Assembly: GCA_016617855.1 (NCBI GenBank)
Contig: JAECUM010006763.1
Location: 62,001-126,000, forward strand
Source of the DNA: Megalonaias nervosa
Taxonomy: Eukaryota; Mollusca; Bivalvia; Unionida; Unionidae
Length of the DNA: 64,000 nt
Reading direction: 5' to 3'
Part shown: positions 22,831 to 33,128 of the stretch, piece after piece
How positions within the stretch are numbered: position 1 is the stretch's first letter
How the letters are laid out: each line of letters begins with the position of its first letter
Notes under the pieces: model-generated
What the model was told of the DNA's origin: nothing
What the model saw: the letters and a program-made list of their open reading frames with translations, nothing else
The model's database searches: none
Position numbers and translations under genes: made by a program

Positions 22831-25349
22831 GACAAAATTGCTCCCTTCAAAACCAAAATATTTTGTTTATTATAAAACTATTCATTTTAGTTCAAAACGT
22901 TCATTTTAACTCCATTTTTTTTATTTTCGTAAAGAACAAACCTCACTGCCCTCTAGTGGAGCCACAAAAGAGGTTATTAGTATTTGCAACACACATACAT
23001 TATTAGAATTTGCGACACACGCACACGGTATAATGATACAAAATATCTTCTAACATTTCTTATTTTACGTTGCGCTAAAATAAATCACTATGAACTGTTA
23101 AATAAGATATAGATTTACTGAAAAAAAGAAATCTTTATAAAGATATATTTCTCTTACCAACATCAACTTGATGTAAATTTACATGCCGCAGTTTTACAAC
23201 AATGCCAGCCCTAAAGGTGCGTAGACTTCGGTCTATGACTCGAGAGACTTTCAAAATTCTGAGTTAGCGTGCTCCCGGATATTTTAATGATTTAATTTGT
23301 TTTAAACACAATAAATATAATTTTAGACATTCAAAGGTGTTAGCTGTCACGTGCGCTGGGGTTATTATATAGTACATGTATGACTGATAGTTAAATTGTC
23401 AGCAACGATACGAGCCCCTGTGGTCCAATGAATTAAAATCTCAACATTTGGCAACAAATCTTTTAGATATGCAGTTGCCATCATGTGGAATGAGCAACCA
23501 AATCACTTTTGAGAGCAATCAGATTTTAATTCATCTCGATACACCCGTTCCCATGTTAAACCTATGAAGAAGTTTGATATGGATTTCTCGTATTGCCCCC
23601 AAGAGTCCCCCCCCCCTACATAAGATACAAGGGTTAATGTCATTGCTATGGCTGACCCCAATTAGCTCATATACCTTCTCTCATTAAGCAAATGTAAATC
23701 CGGAATGTAATCATCGTAATAAACATTATCTTTGTTTTTCTTTATTTTTCCAACTATGTAATCCTGTTTTCTTCAAACTTCATGCAAGTATTAGTTTATT
23801 TGATTGTTAATTTTGCATTTGCATTTTAATTTGTATTGCAAACTGAGAAATTAGAAAGTTACAGAAACGAAATTTTTCATTAAGATGGCAGAGCATTTTT
23901 TTTTTAAAAAATGGTAATTGCGACTTAAGTCATGTAGAGGAGTATAATAAAGTTGTTTACTTTAGGGTTCAGACTTTAATTTTGATGATTTATTTAAATT
24001 ACTCACTGTAATTATAGAGTGCTCATTAATACTTCTTGGACTAAATCATTAATTTGGAATTTTAATGAATACAGTCAATGACATTTTGGATTATATTATT
24101 GTAATACATCAAAGACTGTTAACACGTCGAAACATTCCTTGCCATTGGAACCTTAACACACTCGAAACTACAAGCAGATGAACAGATTCAATATTTTAAT
24201 TTATCGGGAACACCACTGGAATTCAATTGGAACTTGATACACTTGGACTTGTGATATAACTTTTAGGACTATTTGGGATTTAATTCAGAATACGGTAAGT
24301 TCCTTTTTTTTAATTTTCACTTTGTATTCTAGGGAAATAATTTTTTTGTTGAATTTTACAAAGATTGTTAGTTCTCGCTCTTTTCTATTTCTTAGTTTAA
24401 GACCATAGAGTCGCAACACGGTAAAATCATGAACTTAAACAAAATATTTTCATTGTTTAAGTTTAAGTTATAAATATTGTATTTCAAGTTTTTCCTAATT
24501 GTTAAAAATATAAACCCGTACTGCGAAAGTGAGTGTAGGTTTGCGAAATATTAAATTATAAAACATAATACTTTCGACCATTATTTGAAAGTAATTCTGT
24601 TATGTTAGTAATAAATGTATATACTGTAAGCAGAATAATACAACCGATTAGACATTTCGCATTACAAAGGCTGGACTCATTACAATAATGTAAACTGTGT
24701 AAAAGTTAGTATTTTAGTTTATATTGGAGTAAATAATGTATTATTAATTACGGCAGTCGGTAGAGGTAAGAAAAGGAAGTGAAACATAATTTACATAGTT
24801 ACCTATCATGCATATTCGACGTGTGTGTGTGTGTGTTCTTTACGCTACTTGTCGCCCACCTAAAACTGTTCCAGAGTCCCAAATTTATGTCAGTTTTTAC
24901 AGCATTTTATCAAACTAAATGCTATAAAAATTATCATGAAATCTAACACTGTGAAAACTAAGACACGAGGATGAACAATGACTGAGTGGATGAAAGACGA
25001 GGATAAATAAAGGAATCGAGTTAAAATGAGAACTTGAAAATTAAAATGTGTATTGTGTATAAAGTTAGGAAGAAAAGAAAGGGGAGGGATAAAAATAAAT
25101 AAAAACAATGCGAAGGAACATACAAAAAAGCTAGATTAAAAGTGAACGGTGCTTCGTTCTAAAATGAGCCGATGCGGAGGCGATGACGAATCATTTTTAA
25201 AAATAGGGGAATTTTTTGGGCAGCTGTTCATCACCCGTGGAAGTGCATGCGTGACTGTAACATGTGCGCTTAAGTAAGTATTTCTGACTTTTCAATAGAT
25301 TTATGAACGGCATAGAAAACGAGAGCCTTTCCTTCATGCGGAAGCGTTA
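22831..25349. other. Intergenic region between UCKL1 and the Polinton
   Basis: AT-rich, no supported gene. It contains dispersed repeat D copy 2. A short frame near 23460-23510 (FRYAVAIMWNEQPNHF) weakly resembles a LINE C-terminus. Confidence 0.5.
24160..24425 (+). repeat. Dispersed repeat D, copy 2
   Basis: See the copy at 9990-10262. This copy has GGTAAGTTCC (near 24295) about 40 bases before CTTTGTATTCTAGGGAAATA, a plausible donor/acceptor pair of a very short intron. Confidence 0.6.
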
Positions 25350-25355
25350 TATTGC
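25350..25355. repeat. Polinton target site duplication, left (TATTGC)
   Basis: TATTGC immediately precedes the left inverted repeat and is repeated at 42816-42821. Counted flush with an AG-starting repeat on both sides the duplication is ATTGC (5 bp). The extra T overlaps the last base of the right repeat. Polintons are known for 6-bp duplications. Confidence 0.75.
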
Positions 25356-25560
25356 AGAAGTAATAGTAAATGAGGTTTCTATCGCAGAGACCCCCTTCCC
25401 CCTCCAAAACACTTCTATGTTCACATTTTATCAGCAGCCTTGTCTAGCTCAAAATAATGACTTTCACATGATAAAGCTTTCTAGCATATTTCTGACAAAA
25501 TATGTTTTGTCGGGGCAAGGGGGTCTCTGACATAGAAACGGCTCATTTACTATTACTTCT
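25356..25560 (+). repeat. Polinton terminal inverted repeat, left
   Basis: A 205-bp unit about 90% identical by eye to the reverse complement of 42613-42816. It starts AGAAGTAATAGTAAATGAGG, matching the AG start of known Polinton termini. Its own inner end is the reverse complement of its outer end (CTCATTTACTATTACTTCT), so the unit alone looks like a small palindromic-ended MITE. Confidence 0.85.
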
Positions 25561-25589
25561 AACATAACCATATTTTGTGATAATCTTTT

Positions 25590-26049
25590 TCATACCTGCT
25601 CACTCTCATTGGCAGAATATTTGTTAACATACTGTCAATAATATGAAACTATTATTAAATCGTCCATATCATATTTTACGCCTCGCAAATAAGATCGTAT
25701 CTGATCAACTGATTTTTTACAAGTGATACTTGCTGTTTTACAAGCATTTTTTTGTGTTGGTCTCAGGTCGAGGCTCAGTTTTCTTACACGCTGTTGAAAG
25801 AGAAACACCAACACCAGATATTATTAATAAAAACGGGTTTAATGATGCTCCACTTGAGATTATACCAGAGCTTGTCATGAGCAGTGGTAAATATGATATT
25901 ACTCGAAGTATTCTACTGTAATACTTATAACATTGTTTTACACACCAAAGGTTTTTATGATAAAATTTATAATATTGCATTAGTGCATCTATATCCTGTT
26001 TTGGAATTTCTTCTGAAATATGATTGAAATAAACGATCTGTCTTTTCAT
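25590..26049 (-). pseudogene. Polinton uncharacterised protein with hydrophobic segment (gene a)
   Basis: Minus-strand frame from ATG 26049. A charged N-terminus is followed by a Tyr-rich stretch and a glycine/serine-containing hydrophobic region (ISYLPLLMTSSGIISSGASL and LLIISGVGVSLST) that could span a membrane once or twice. The frame then shifts near 25795. In another frame the sequence continues with VDQIRSYLRG, a block I recall from Polinton proteins of other invertebrates, up to stops at 25635 and 25590. It ends 30 bases from the terminal repeat. Function unknown; a membrane-associated virion or assembly protein is one possibility. Confidence 0.6.
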
Positions 26050-26072
26050 TATACAATATTTGTTTACAATTT

Positions 26073-26378
26073 TTATACAGTATTAAAAACTCTAGAACCA
26101 ACAATTAAATCAAGAAACTCACGGAACCTATTGTTGTTAGGATCAGCTATAAAATATCTGTACTTGTCATAAACATCTGACGAAGTATCATCATATCATT
26201 TATCTGTTAGTACCTCATTTTTCTTTAACCAACAGTAGGAGTCAAACGTGTTTTCTACCTCGCGTTCATACAAATCTGTTTTATTTATCAAATTACCGCA
26301 TTCGCTTTCTGTTTCATCAATAAACCCTAGTACCAAGCTTATTTGATCCAACGTCAAATTTTTGAGGACAAGATGTTG
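26073..26378 (-). pseudogene. Polinton uncharacterised small acidic protein
   Basis: A minus-strand frame of about 100 codons ending at 26073 with one in-frame TGA (26196-26198). It contains LGFIDETESECGNLINKTDL and YDKYRYFIADPNNNRFREFL. There is no ATG at the expected beginning (about 26378), so the start is probably mutated. It lies between genes a and b on the same strand. No family recognised. Confidence 0.45.
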
Positions 26379-26398
26379 TCTGATAATTGCGTATGTGA

Positions 26399-26858
26399 CT
26401 ATGAAATTTTTAGCATTGCTTTTCGAAGTCTGTCTCGTTCAATCGTGAGAAGACCGATAACAGAAGCTACTTTTAACATCGATTTTTCATATGGTTTCGT
26501 GAATAATTTATCAACTTCATTGTAATAATCTCGTAATGACAATCGTCCAGAGCGTTGGAGCGATGGAAAGTGTAATATCATATTCTTCACTGATGTTGTA
26601 GTAAGAATCAATCTTTTCTTCCAACCTTATTGATTCGAATTTTTCAAAAAACTTTTCTCCCTCAACATCATCGGAATTATTTATTTCATTGTAAAGATTT
26701 CCGATTATCTTTAGAGATCTCTTAACAATAATCGGATCGAATTTAGGTTTTCTACGTATTATTGGTAAAATTGCGTTCAAGTACGCTTTGATTATTAACG
26801 TTGTATCCAATGTTATACTAACGATTTCAAGTAGGGTTTGTTTGTCGTGGTAGTACAT
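26399..26858 (-). pseudogene. Polinton uncharacterised helical protein (gene b)
   Basis: Starts at ATG 26858 (MYYHDKQTLLEIVS). The first frame runs about 104 codons with a long hydrophobic/charged helical pattern (IIKAYLNAILPIIRRKPKFD, YNEINNSDDVEGEKFFEKFE). Near 26550 the frame shifts to one that reads YYNEVDKLFTKPYEKSMLKV and VIGLLTIERDRLRKAML and ends at 26399. Probably one gene of about 150 residues. Function unknown. The Y/N-E-x-D-K-L-x-T-x-P pattern recalls small proteins of other Polintons. Confidence 0.55.
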
Positions 26859-26905
26859 ACCGAGAGGTCAAAAAAATTTCTCGTTTTAAAAACTATCGTA
26901 TAACT

Positions 26906-27019
26906 TTATGTTTTTCTTAATTTTAATTTTTTAGCCTTCGCTAGTTTGGTGAGACGATCATGATAATCGTTTATTTGTTTTTCTTCCTGACCTCTTCCAC
27001 CATAAGCTTTTGCTCTCAT
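26906..27019 (-). CDS. Polinton 37-residue basic peptide
   Basis: Intact minus-strand ORF from ATG 27019 to TAA 26906, between gene b and gene d. It begins MRAKAYGGRGQEEKQ and ends in a Lys/Leu-rich tail. The strongly basic tail could bind DNA or be a nuclear localisation signal; this is inference. It may also be the remains of a longer protein. Confidence 0.45.
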   Translation of the reverse strand: MRAKAYGGRGQEEKQINDYHDRLTKLAKAKKLKLRKT

Positions 27020-27036
27020 CAGATTTAATCGAATTA

Positions 27037-27390
27037 TTATAAAAATATTTTCCCTGTCAAGCTCAAGCAATATTTTTTAAGCAGGATTTCAACTTGATTT
27101 TGTTTTTCTAGACAATCGTCAGGATGACAGTATCTGTCTGTAATACCAAAGTTTCTTATTGCTTCTACTAGTTGTGATCCTCGCATATGCATAACGCGAG
27201 CAAATTTGTTTTGATATTCTAATAATACTGGATTGTTTATTAAATCAAAATCAATTTGTTTCATACATTGGATTCTATGTCTCTCTTGTAATTCGTATCT
27301 ATCATCTATTCCACTACTGACATCTTTGTTGGGGTTAAGAATATTACCATAAAATTCTCTCGCAACGGTTATAATGGGTGGTTCTGACAT
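27037..27390 (-). CDS. Polinton uncharacterised protein, 117 aa (gene d)
   Basis: Intact ORF from ATG 27390 to 27037. It starts MSEPPIITVAREFYGNILNP, has an Arg/Glu-rich middle (YELQERHRIQCMKQIDFDLI), and contains Cys/His residues (YCHPDDC) without a convincing zinc finger. No signal peptide or membrane segment. It lies in line with the other minus-strand genes, 55 bases downstream of the fibre gene. One of few undamaged frames in the element. Function unknown. Confidence 0.6.
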   Translation of the reverse strand: MSEPPIITVAREFYGNILNPNKDVSSGIDDRYELQERHRIQCMKQIDFDLINNPVLLEYQNKFARVMHMRGSQLVEAIRNFGITDRYCHPDDCLEKQNQVEILLKKYCLSLTGKIFL

Positions 27391-27445
27391 TATTTTATAG
27401 CACTAGAGTAAATTTGATCATCGAGTGTATATATTTGAAATGCTG

Positions 27446-28657
27446 TCAATCCTGGAAACGGATGTTCAGAAGCGACAATATAAATTCGAAAGTACAAGTA
27501 TTTGTTAACGGTCTTTTCTGTCGGAATTGTAAATATTGTGTTGTTGAAATATACGTGTTCTCTGTGCTATATAATGTTGCCCATTTGATATCATCGTTTG
27601 ATCCTTCCAATCGCCAATTATAAATTCGCCCAACACTAGAGTTTAATCGACCTCGCAAATGAAATTGCCAAATAGCAACTGCAATGGGACATTTAATTTT
27701 AATCCAAATGTTTTCAACTTCTCCGTTAGTTGTCCATTCTTGTCTATCAGAGAAAGCGCAATGAGAGTAATTTTCAGGATAGTGTGTTGATGGGCTTACC
27801 TCAAACCCAACTCGGTTATCAGTTTCCTTAAAAAATGTTGGAATATATCCAACATTATTTTTGGTTCGTTCTGCAGCACTGGACAGACTGTCAACATACG
27901 CTTTATTTGTCAGATCATTAGGGTTAACTGGAACATATGTCGTTGTTATTTTGTTGTTTCTCATATTTATGTTACTTGACATTGGTCCACCGGATCGTTT
28001 TAAATACGGGTGAGTTCTTCTTTTAACTGAGCGTAACTAATAGCATCAGCCTCATTAGCTGGTGGTGAGGTTGTCGGTAATCCAGTTATTTTTGAGTTAA
28101 TGCTAATTATTATTTTACCTGTCATTGTGTCGCCGGTCTTATTAATCTTGTTATCGTCAACGGATTTTAGTTGCGCATAACTTACAGCTTGTATGCTATC
28201 AACATTTGCTGGTGGATACGCAGTTTCCAGCCCAATATTTTTTTACTCGACATATTAATATTGCCTGTAACCGTTCCACCGGTTTTATCAAGCTTGTTAT
28301 TATCCACATACTTCAACTGTAAATAACTTACCGCTTGGGTTTGATATAAGTTTGCTGGCGGATACGCGGTTTCCAAATTTATTATTTTTTCCCTGACATA
28401 TCCAAGTTACCTCTTAAAGTTCCTCCTGTCAGTGATAATTTGTTATTGTCGATCGTTTCTAGTTGTGAATAACTTACCGCTTGAGTAAGATCGACCTTTG
28501 GTGGAGGATAATCTACTTCTAAACCAAGTACTAGCTGATTTGACACCAATAAAATACCTGTCATTGTGTCGCCGGTTTCTTTCACTAATGATGATGTATC
28601 AGTTATTATTGGTTCGTCTCAAGTGAGCGCTGTTCCAAACTTTGTATAATAACTCAT
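27446..28657 (-). pseudogene. Polinton fibre-like protein: tail-fibre repeats plus F5/8C-like domain
   Basis: Starts at ATG 28657 (MSYYTKFGTALT), with an in-frame TGA at codon 13 (28619-28621). It then has about five modules of roughly 44 residues, each with a TG(G/D)T(M/L/V)(T/R)G core, an NK(L/I) lead, then YPP(A/P) and QAVSY(L/S/A)QL. This pattern closely resembles the shaft repeats of phage tail fibres. Frameshifts lie near 28380, 28180-28240 and 28005. The C-terminal frame (27982-27446) begins with a last module (NDLTNKAYVDSLSS) and ends in a discoidin/F5/8C-like sequence (WIKIKCPIAVAIWQF, YNWRLEGSNDDIKWATLYS), a carbohydrate- or lipid-binding fold. Likely a trimeric receptor-binding fibre; function is inferred. 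It is divergently transcribed from the ATPase. Confidence 0.8.
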
Positions 28658-28695
28658 ATTATATAAATTATATAACATAAAATTATATAACAATA
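28658..28695. promoter_or_regulatory. Divergent promoter region between fibre and ATPase genes
   Basis: A 38-base, almost pure A/T spacer between the two ATG codons, rich in TATATAA/TTATATAA words. It is the only place for promoters of the leftward and rightward gene sets. Confidence 0.45.
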
Positions 28696-29429
28696 ATGGC
28701 GAAGTCATCGATATTAAATTTTGATACCGAACGATTAATCAAACATGAACATAATAACGAACTTCCAGATTGTCATTATCTTATTGTTGGTCGTACAGGC
28801 TCTGGTAAACAAATTTATTATTAAACCTCTTACTCAACGATAACTTAAACTACGATAAGGTATATATTTACACAATTAACCCACAACAGGATAAATACGA
28901 ATTACTGAGAGAGTACAATGATAAACTTCGTGATGAGCTTGACGCTGGCGATGATATATTTTTAATAAAACAACCAGAGGATTTAATTCCTGTCGATGAA
29001 CTTGATTCGTCCGAGCATAAAATAATTGTATTTGATGATATTCCTCTAAACAATGAAGGGATGAATAAGATTAGGTCTTATTTTTCATTATCCCTTAACC
29101 AAAAAAAATGTAATTCGATTTATCTAGCACAAGGCTTTTATAACGTTGACAGATTTATTAGGCGAAATACGAGATGTTTTATACTGTTTCCCGGACTAGA
29201 TAATGTTGATGTGAGAAATATTGCAAACGAGCCATGCGGTGATATAACAAAAGATAAATTTATTGAATTATATCATCAAGCAACCCAAGATAAATACAAT
29301 TTCTTTTTATTCAATAAACTAGCGCGTGATCCAGCTAAGATATTTCGTTGTTGTATTAACACATTTCTACAGACGAATTTTGTAGAGCGTATAAAAAATA
29401 AACAATGGACAAACATCAACAAAAATTGA
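28696..29429 (+). pseudogene. ATP: Polinton packaging ATPase (FtsK/HerA, A32-like), one frameshift
   Basis: ATG at 28696. The Walker A motif GRTGSGK is at 28789-28809. The frame breaks right after the P-loop (about 28810-28820), where a TAA appears, and continues in another frame from there to TGA 29429. The second frame contains KIIVFDDIPLN (Walker B, about 29022-29039), then FSLSLNQKKCNSIYLAQGFY (sensor-like region) and NVDRFIRRNTRCFILFPG. Combined length of about 243 codons is normal for Polinton ATPases, which pump DNA into capsids. It overlaps the start of the next gene by 26 bases. Confidence 0.92.
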
Positions 29430-30476
29430 ATTACTAAAGAAGTTCATTAAAACTCGAGCTGCTTTTAAGAAAAAAGTGGAAGAGGCGCGTCAAGGACAAC
29501 GTGCTGTAGAAGAAGAAACCACCAAACTTATTAAACCAGTTACTGAAGCAGTACTTGGTAAACAACCAGAAATATCAGCATTATCTCCAGAAGAACTAAA
29601 AAAAAGTACAAGAAAAAGGTTTGTTAGGTTTCCTCGGAGAAAGATCAAAAGAGGAAACTAAAATAATTGCAGAGGAACTTGTGAAATACATTGCTAATCC
29701 TGTTGCACGACAAACCGAATTTGAGAGATTAATAAATAACCCCTTTGAGCTTCAACGAGCAATAGCAACATCAACAATTAATCCTGTCGAGTTAAGAAGG
29801 TTAATAGAAAATTAGACAAACTCAAGAATTATCCGAGCAACAAAAAATGATACGTGAAACTATCACAGAAGAAATGCCTTTTGATAAACAGAGAATACTC
29901 TACAAAAAGACAAGCTCTGTAAAAAAAAAAATTATTCCGATGTTTTTGAGTTTTTTCAAATTATAATTATCGAAAGACAAACTTACCGATCTTAATAACA
30001 TTCGAACATGGAGTGATGATGATTACAATAAACCACAAAGAATTTTTAACGACAAAGTTAATGATTTTTCAACAGCTGAAGAAGCGCCTAAAGAAGCTAC
30101 CGCACAGAGAGAAATGTTGGCAATAATGAATAAAATGAGAGACGGAGTTATTGCTGATGTTTTAAAAACAACAGCAGATCAGTACAGAACTAGAAAAGAA
30201 GAATATACCAAAAGTTGGAATTTTAGAAGACTGTTTAATCAATATGAGGATAAACGAATTAAAAAAATTATTAGAAGAAAGAACTGGAACAGGTATAATT
30301 CTTTTACATCAAACACCGAGCTGGTTGACAGACTTATATTATTAATATCATCAAAAGAAGAAGGTAATAAAAGCACAGAAATCGACAACGAAATTATTGA
30401 TTTACATGATCATCTTAGATCAAGCGGATTACTAACATCAGACGAATACGAAATTTTACACAGCGATCTTATCTAA
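29404..30476 (+). pseudogene. Polinton uncharacterised Lys/Glu-rich protein
   Basis: Begins at ATG 29404 (MDKHQQK), overlapping the ATPase end. Frame changes lie near 29425, 29612, 29812 and 29965. Readable parts are KKKVEEARQGQRAVEEETTK, GLLGFLGERSKEETKIIAEE, VARQTEFERLINNPFELQRA, ELSEQQKMIRETITEEM, and the longest frame, ending at 30476, with NIRTWSDDDYNKPQRIFNDK and YTKSWNFRRLFNQYEDKRIK. Total length is about 355 residues, largely helical and highly charged, with no known motif. Position between ATPase and capsid genes suggests a virion component, by analogy only. Confidence 0.6.
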
Positions 30477-30489
30477 CAACATTGATATA

Positions 30490-31234
30490 ATGTCAACAAC
30501 ATTATTCCTCGACTCGTCACAAACAACGAGTGACAGAGCAAACTTTTCTGTCCACTATAATCCGCCAATAATACTAGATCCTGGTAGACAGTACGAAATC
30601 TTATTAATTTCTGCTACAGTATGGCATTCTATGGCAAATGTAAAATTAAACGACAATGATGACTTTACATTTAATTCTGTTGCTTGGGTATCAGTTAAAA
30701 TACCACAGGGAGCGTATAATGTAACTGATCTCAATAAAACTATAAGAGACCTGATAAAAAAAAATACACTACCGCAGACAATTTTGAACTGATTCCAAAC
30801 TATAATACGCTACGAGCCAGAATCACATTAAAAAATAATTTGGTAATCGATTTCTCACCAGCGACTAGTATCGCATCATTATTAGGCTTTAAAAACCAAC
30901 AATATGGCAGTGTGGCAGAACAAAGTGTATCATATGACGGAGATCTGCCAGTTAACATAACACAAGTGAACACAATATTAATCAATTGCTCTATTGCACT
31001 AGGGTCTTATTCAGCTTTAGGAAGTCAAGGTCAAACAATCTATAGTTTTTCACCAGATGTCCCGCCTGGGTCACTGATGCAAATTACTCCTCGACAAATA
31101 ATATACTATCCGATTACTCCTCAAAATCAAGTAACTAGTGTAACAATGCAACTAACAGATCAATCAGGACGACAAAATAGATTTTGACAATGAAATTGTA
31201 ACATATTACTTACACTTACGAGCGATCACTTCGT
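30490..31234 (+). pseudogene. Polinton penton-like (minor capsid) protein
   Basis: Starts at ATG 30490 (MSTTLFLDSSQTTSDRANFS). Frameshifts occur near 30775 and 31178, and the C-terminus in the third frame ends at a TGA at 31232-31234 with NEIVTYYLHLRAIT. Segments such as NPPIILDPGRQYEILLISA, IPQGAYNVTDLNKTIRD, SLLGF, VNTILINCSIALGSYS and VPPGSLMQITPRQIIYYPI match a widespread invertebrate Polinton family of about 230-250 residues that I take to be the single-jelly-roll vertex protein. The family assignment is from pattern recall. The penton role is inferred from its place before the capsid gene. Confidence 0.65.
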
Positions 31235-31296
31235 GATTATAAGCGTAATAACGTAGTTGTCGTGCATAAATTTTATAAGCCTATTTAATAACAAAG

Positions 31297-31687
31297 ATGA
31301 GACAAAAAAAGTTTATAGAAGAAAAATTGTGGGTGGATCTTTTGGAAATATATTTACAAAAATAGCTGAAAACATCCCAGGAATTGCGCGTAAAGTAGCA
31401 CCAATTGCACTTGACGCAGGTAAAGCTATTTCTAGCACTGCTGGCACCGCAGTAGGACAAAAGATCGCTGATAAAATAAAAGGCAGCCCGCCTTCAAACG
31501 CGGAAATAAAACGAGCAAAATCAGATATTGCACCGACATCGGAAACCAAACGAGCTATGATAGCTACAACAAAATATTATTGTCACCACGTGGTGAAGAG
31601 GTAATACGCAAACTTGTAAAGAAAACAAGACAAATAATAACGCCTGCTGCTTTTAGTTGCTGCAATTTTGTGTGGATAATAAAATAA
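31297..31687 (+). pseudogene. Polinton pVI-like membrane-active protein precursor
   Basis: The probable start is ATG 31297, with one indel in the A7 run just after it. The main frame then reads KIVGGSFGNIFTKIAENIPG followed by an alanine/glycine-rich helix. IVGG|S fits the (M/I/L)XGG|X cleavage rule of adenovirus-type proteases, and what follows is an amphipathic, hydrophobic helix, the same layout as the lytic cement protein of adenoviruses. Near 31575 the frame shifts to one reading ILLSPRGEEVIRKLVKK and ends at 31687, three bases before the capsid gene. Role is inferred. A protease gene is present in the same element. Confidence 0.55.
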
Positions 31688-31690
31688 ATA

Positions 31691-33103
31691 ATGTCAGTTA
31701 AAAATTATCTCGATCTTGCCGAAGAACATGATACCGACGACACAGTGACAGAATTCGAGTATGTTGAGTATCTCGACGAAAACTCAAACGAACCAAATAA
31801 AGCTGGCGTCAGAACTTTTAACACAAGAGACGAGGACGTGTTTCTATTGCCGCACAAGACGGTGTTAGAAGTACGTGGTCAATTATTAACTGCGATAGGC
31901 GGTGATATTGCAGATGGTGCAGAAATTGCACTTGTCAATAACGGCTGGAGATTATTTAAAAGTGCACTGTACCAACTGGCCTATCAAACTGTGGAAGATA
32001 TTTCAATGCACTTGCCTATAGCGAGTACAATACTTAACATCGTCTCGTTCAGCGATGATTATTCGAGATCTGTGGCCACAAATATGATGTGGTTTAAAGA
32101 GACCTCATTTGGGACAGCTGTTTCAAGTGAGTTTCATAATGGTGCTGGTGCTCCTGGCCCAGATAATAATAATCTAATCGCCAATCCCGCTGCTAATGCA
32201 GTTGTTGATATTGGAGACGCAATGAGATCAGCCGTTATAAATATACGACGACAGCAAAAATAACGAAGGATTTGCCAGACGAAAAGCATTTGCCGCAGAA
32301 TCTCGACAAATAACAATGGTGCTTCCATTAAGTACAATATTTTGATTTTTGCCGCGATTATAACAAAGTTTTTAGCGAGATAAAACATAGACCTATTTTA
32401 GATCGAGCTGATCAAACGATATTATAATACTCGCTGCTGGTGTGGCTGAAGGACAGTTTGCTATTACAAGATTAGCGCTGTTCATGTCATGAGTTGCCCC
32501 GTCTGTAGCTAAAACAATGGAATTCGATTCATTATTGACCGCTTACACGAAAAAAATATATATTTTCAGCAAAACAGAATTTACCAAACAGCAATTCTCA
32601 GCACAACTGATTACACCTGGCGTGTTACAACTACGTCAAGCGAACAATTGCCTCGACATTTGTTTGTTGTATTTCAACGACAAGCAAGTCGTAATGATCA
32701 AGAAATGAACAACTCCGTATTTGATAACCCTGATGTCAGACGAATCTTTGTTAAAGTAAATTCTAGACAATATCCCGAACGTGCAATCGAATGCAATTTT
32801 GCCGTGGACGTCACCAGAAACATCTCTCGGCCATACATGTACCTTATAGAGGCTATGCAAAAATATTAGGACGCGGACAGTGGGTCTCAGATATCAGTAG
32901 AGGAATTTCGATCACTGTATCCTATCTTTTATTTTGACATATCAAAACATTCCGAACGAGTTATTGGATCGACTGTTGATACTGAAGTCATTTGGACGCT
33001 TGGCGTACTGCCAGCCGAACAGTATAACGTATATGCACTAGTTGTCAGTGATAAATTCTTGACAATTGATGCAGCCAAGGGAAGGATGACTGCCCAAGTG
33101 TGA
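31691..33103 (+). pseudogene. MCP: Polinton major capsid protein (double jelly roll)
   Basis: ATG 31691 follows a TAA closely. The first frame is intact for 190 codons and has the Polinton capsid signature: an acidic start, then FLLPHKTVLEVRGQLL, GAEIALVNNGWRLFKSALYQ and NIVSFSDDYSRSVATNMMWF. The frame is lost near 32260 and 32340. Further recognisable parts are KVFSEIKHRPILDRAD (about 32360-32420), WRVTTTSSEQLPRHLFVVF (near 32620-32675), VKVNSRQYPERAIECNF, and the final stretch TVDTEVIWTLGVLPAEQYNV ... TIDAAKGRMTAQV to TGA 33101-33103, with a TAG at 32867. Length of about 471 codons is slightly short but within range for double jelly-roll capsid proteins. Confidence 0.88.
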
Positions 33104-33128
33104 GTATTATGTGACAAACAAGTATAAA

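Noticed and set aside
23455..23530. LINE C-terminus (FRYAVAIMWNEQPNHF)
   Set aside because: Only about 16 residues fit, followed by a stop; too short to call.
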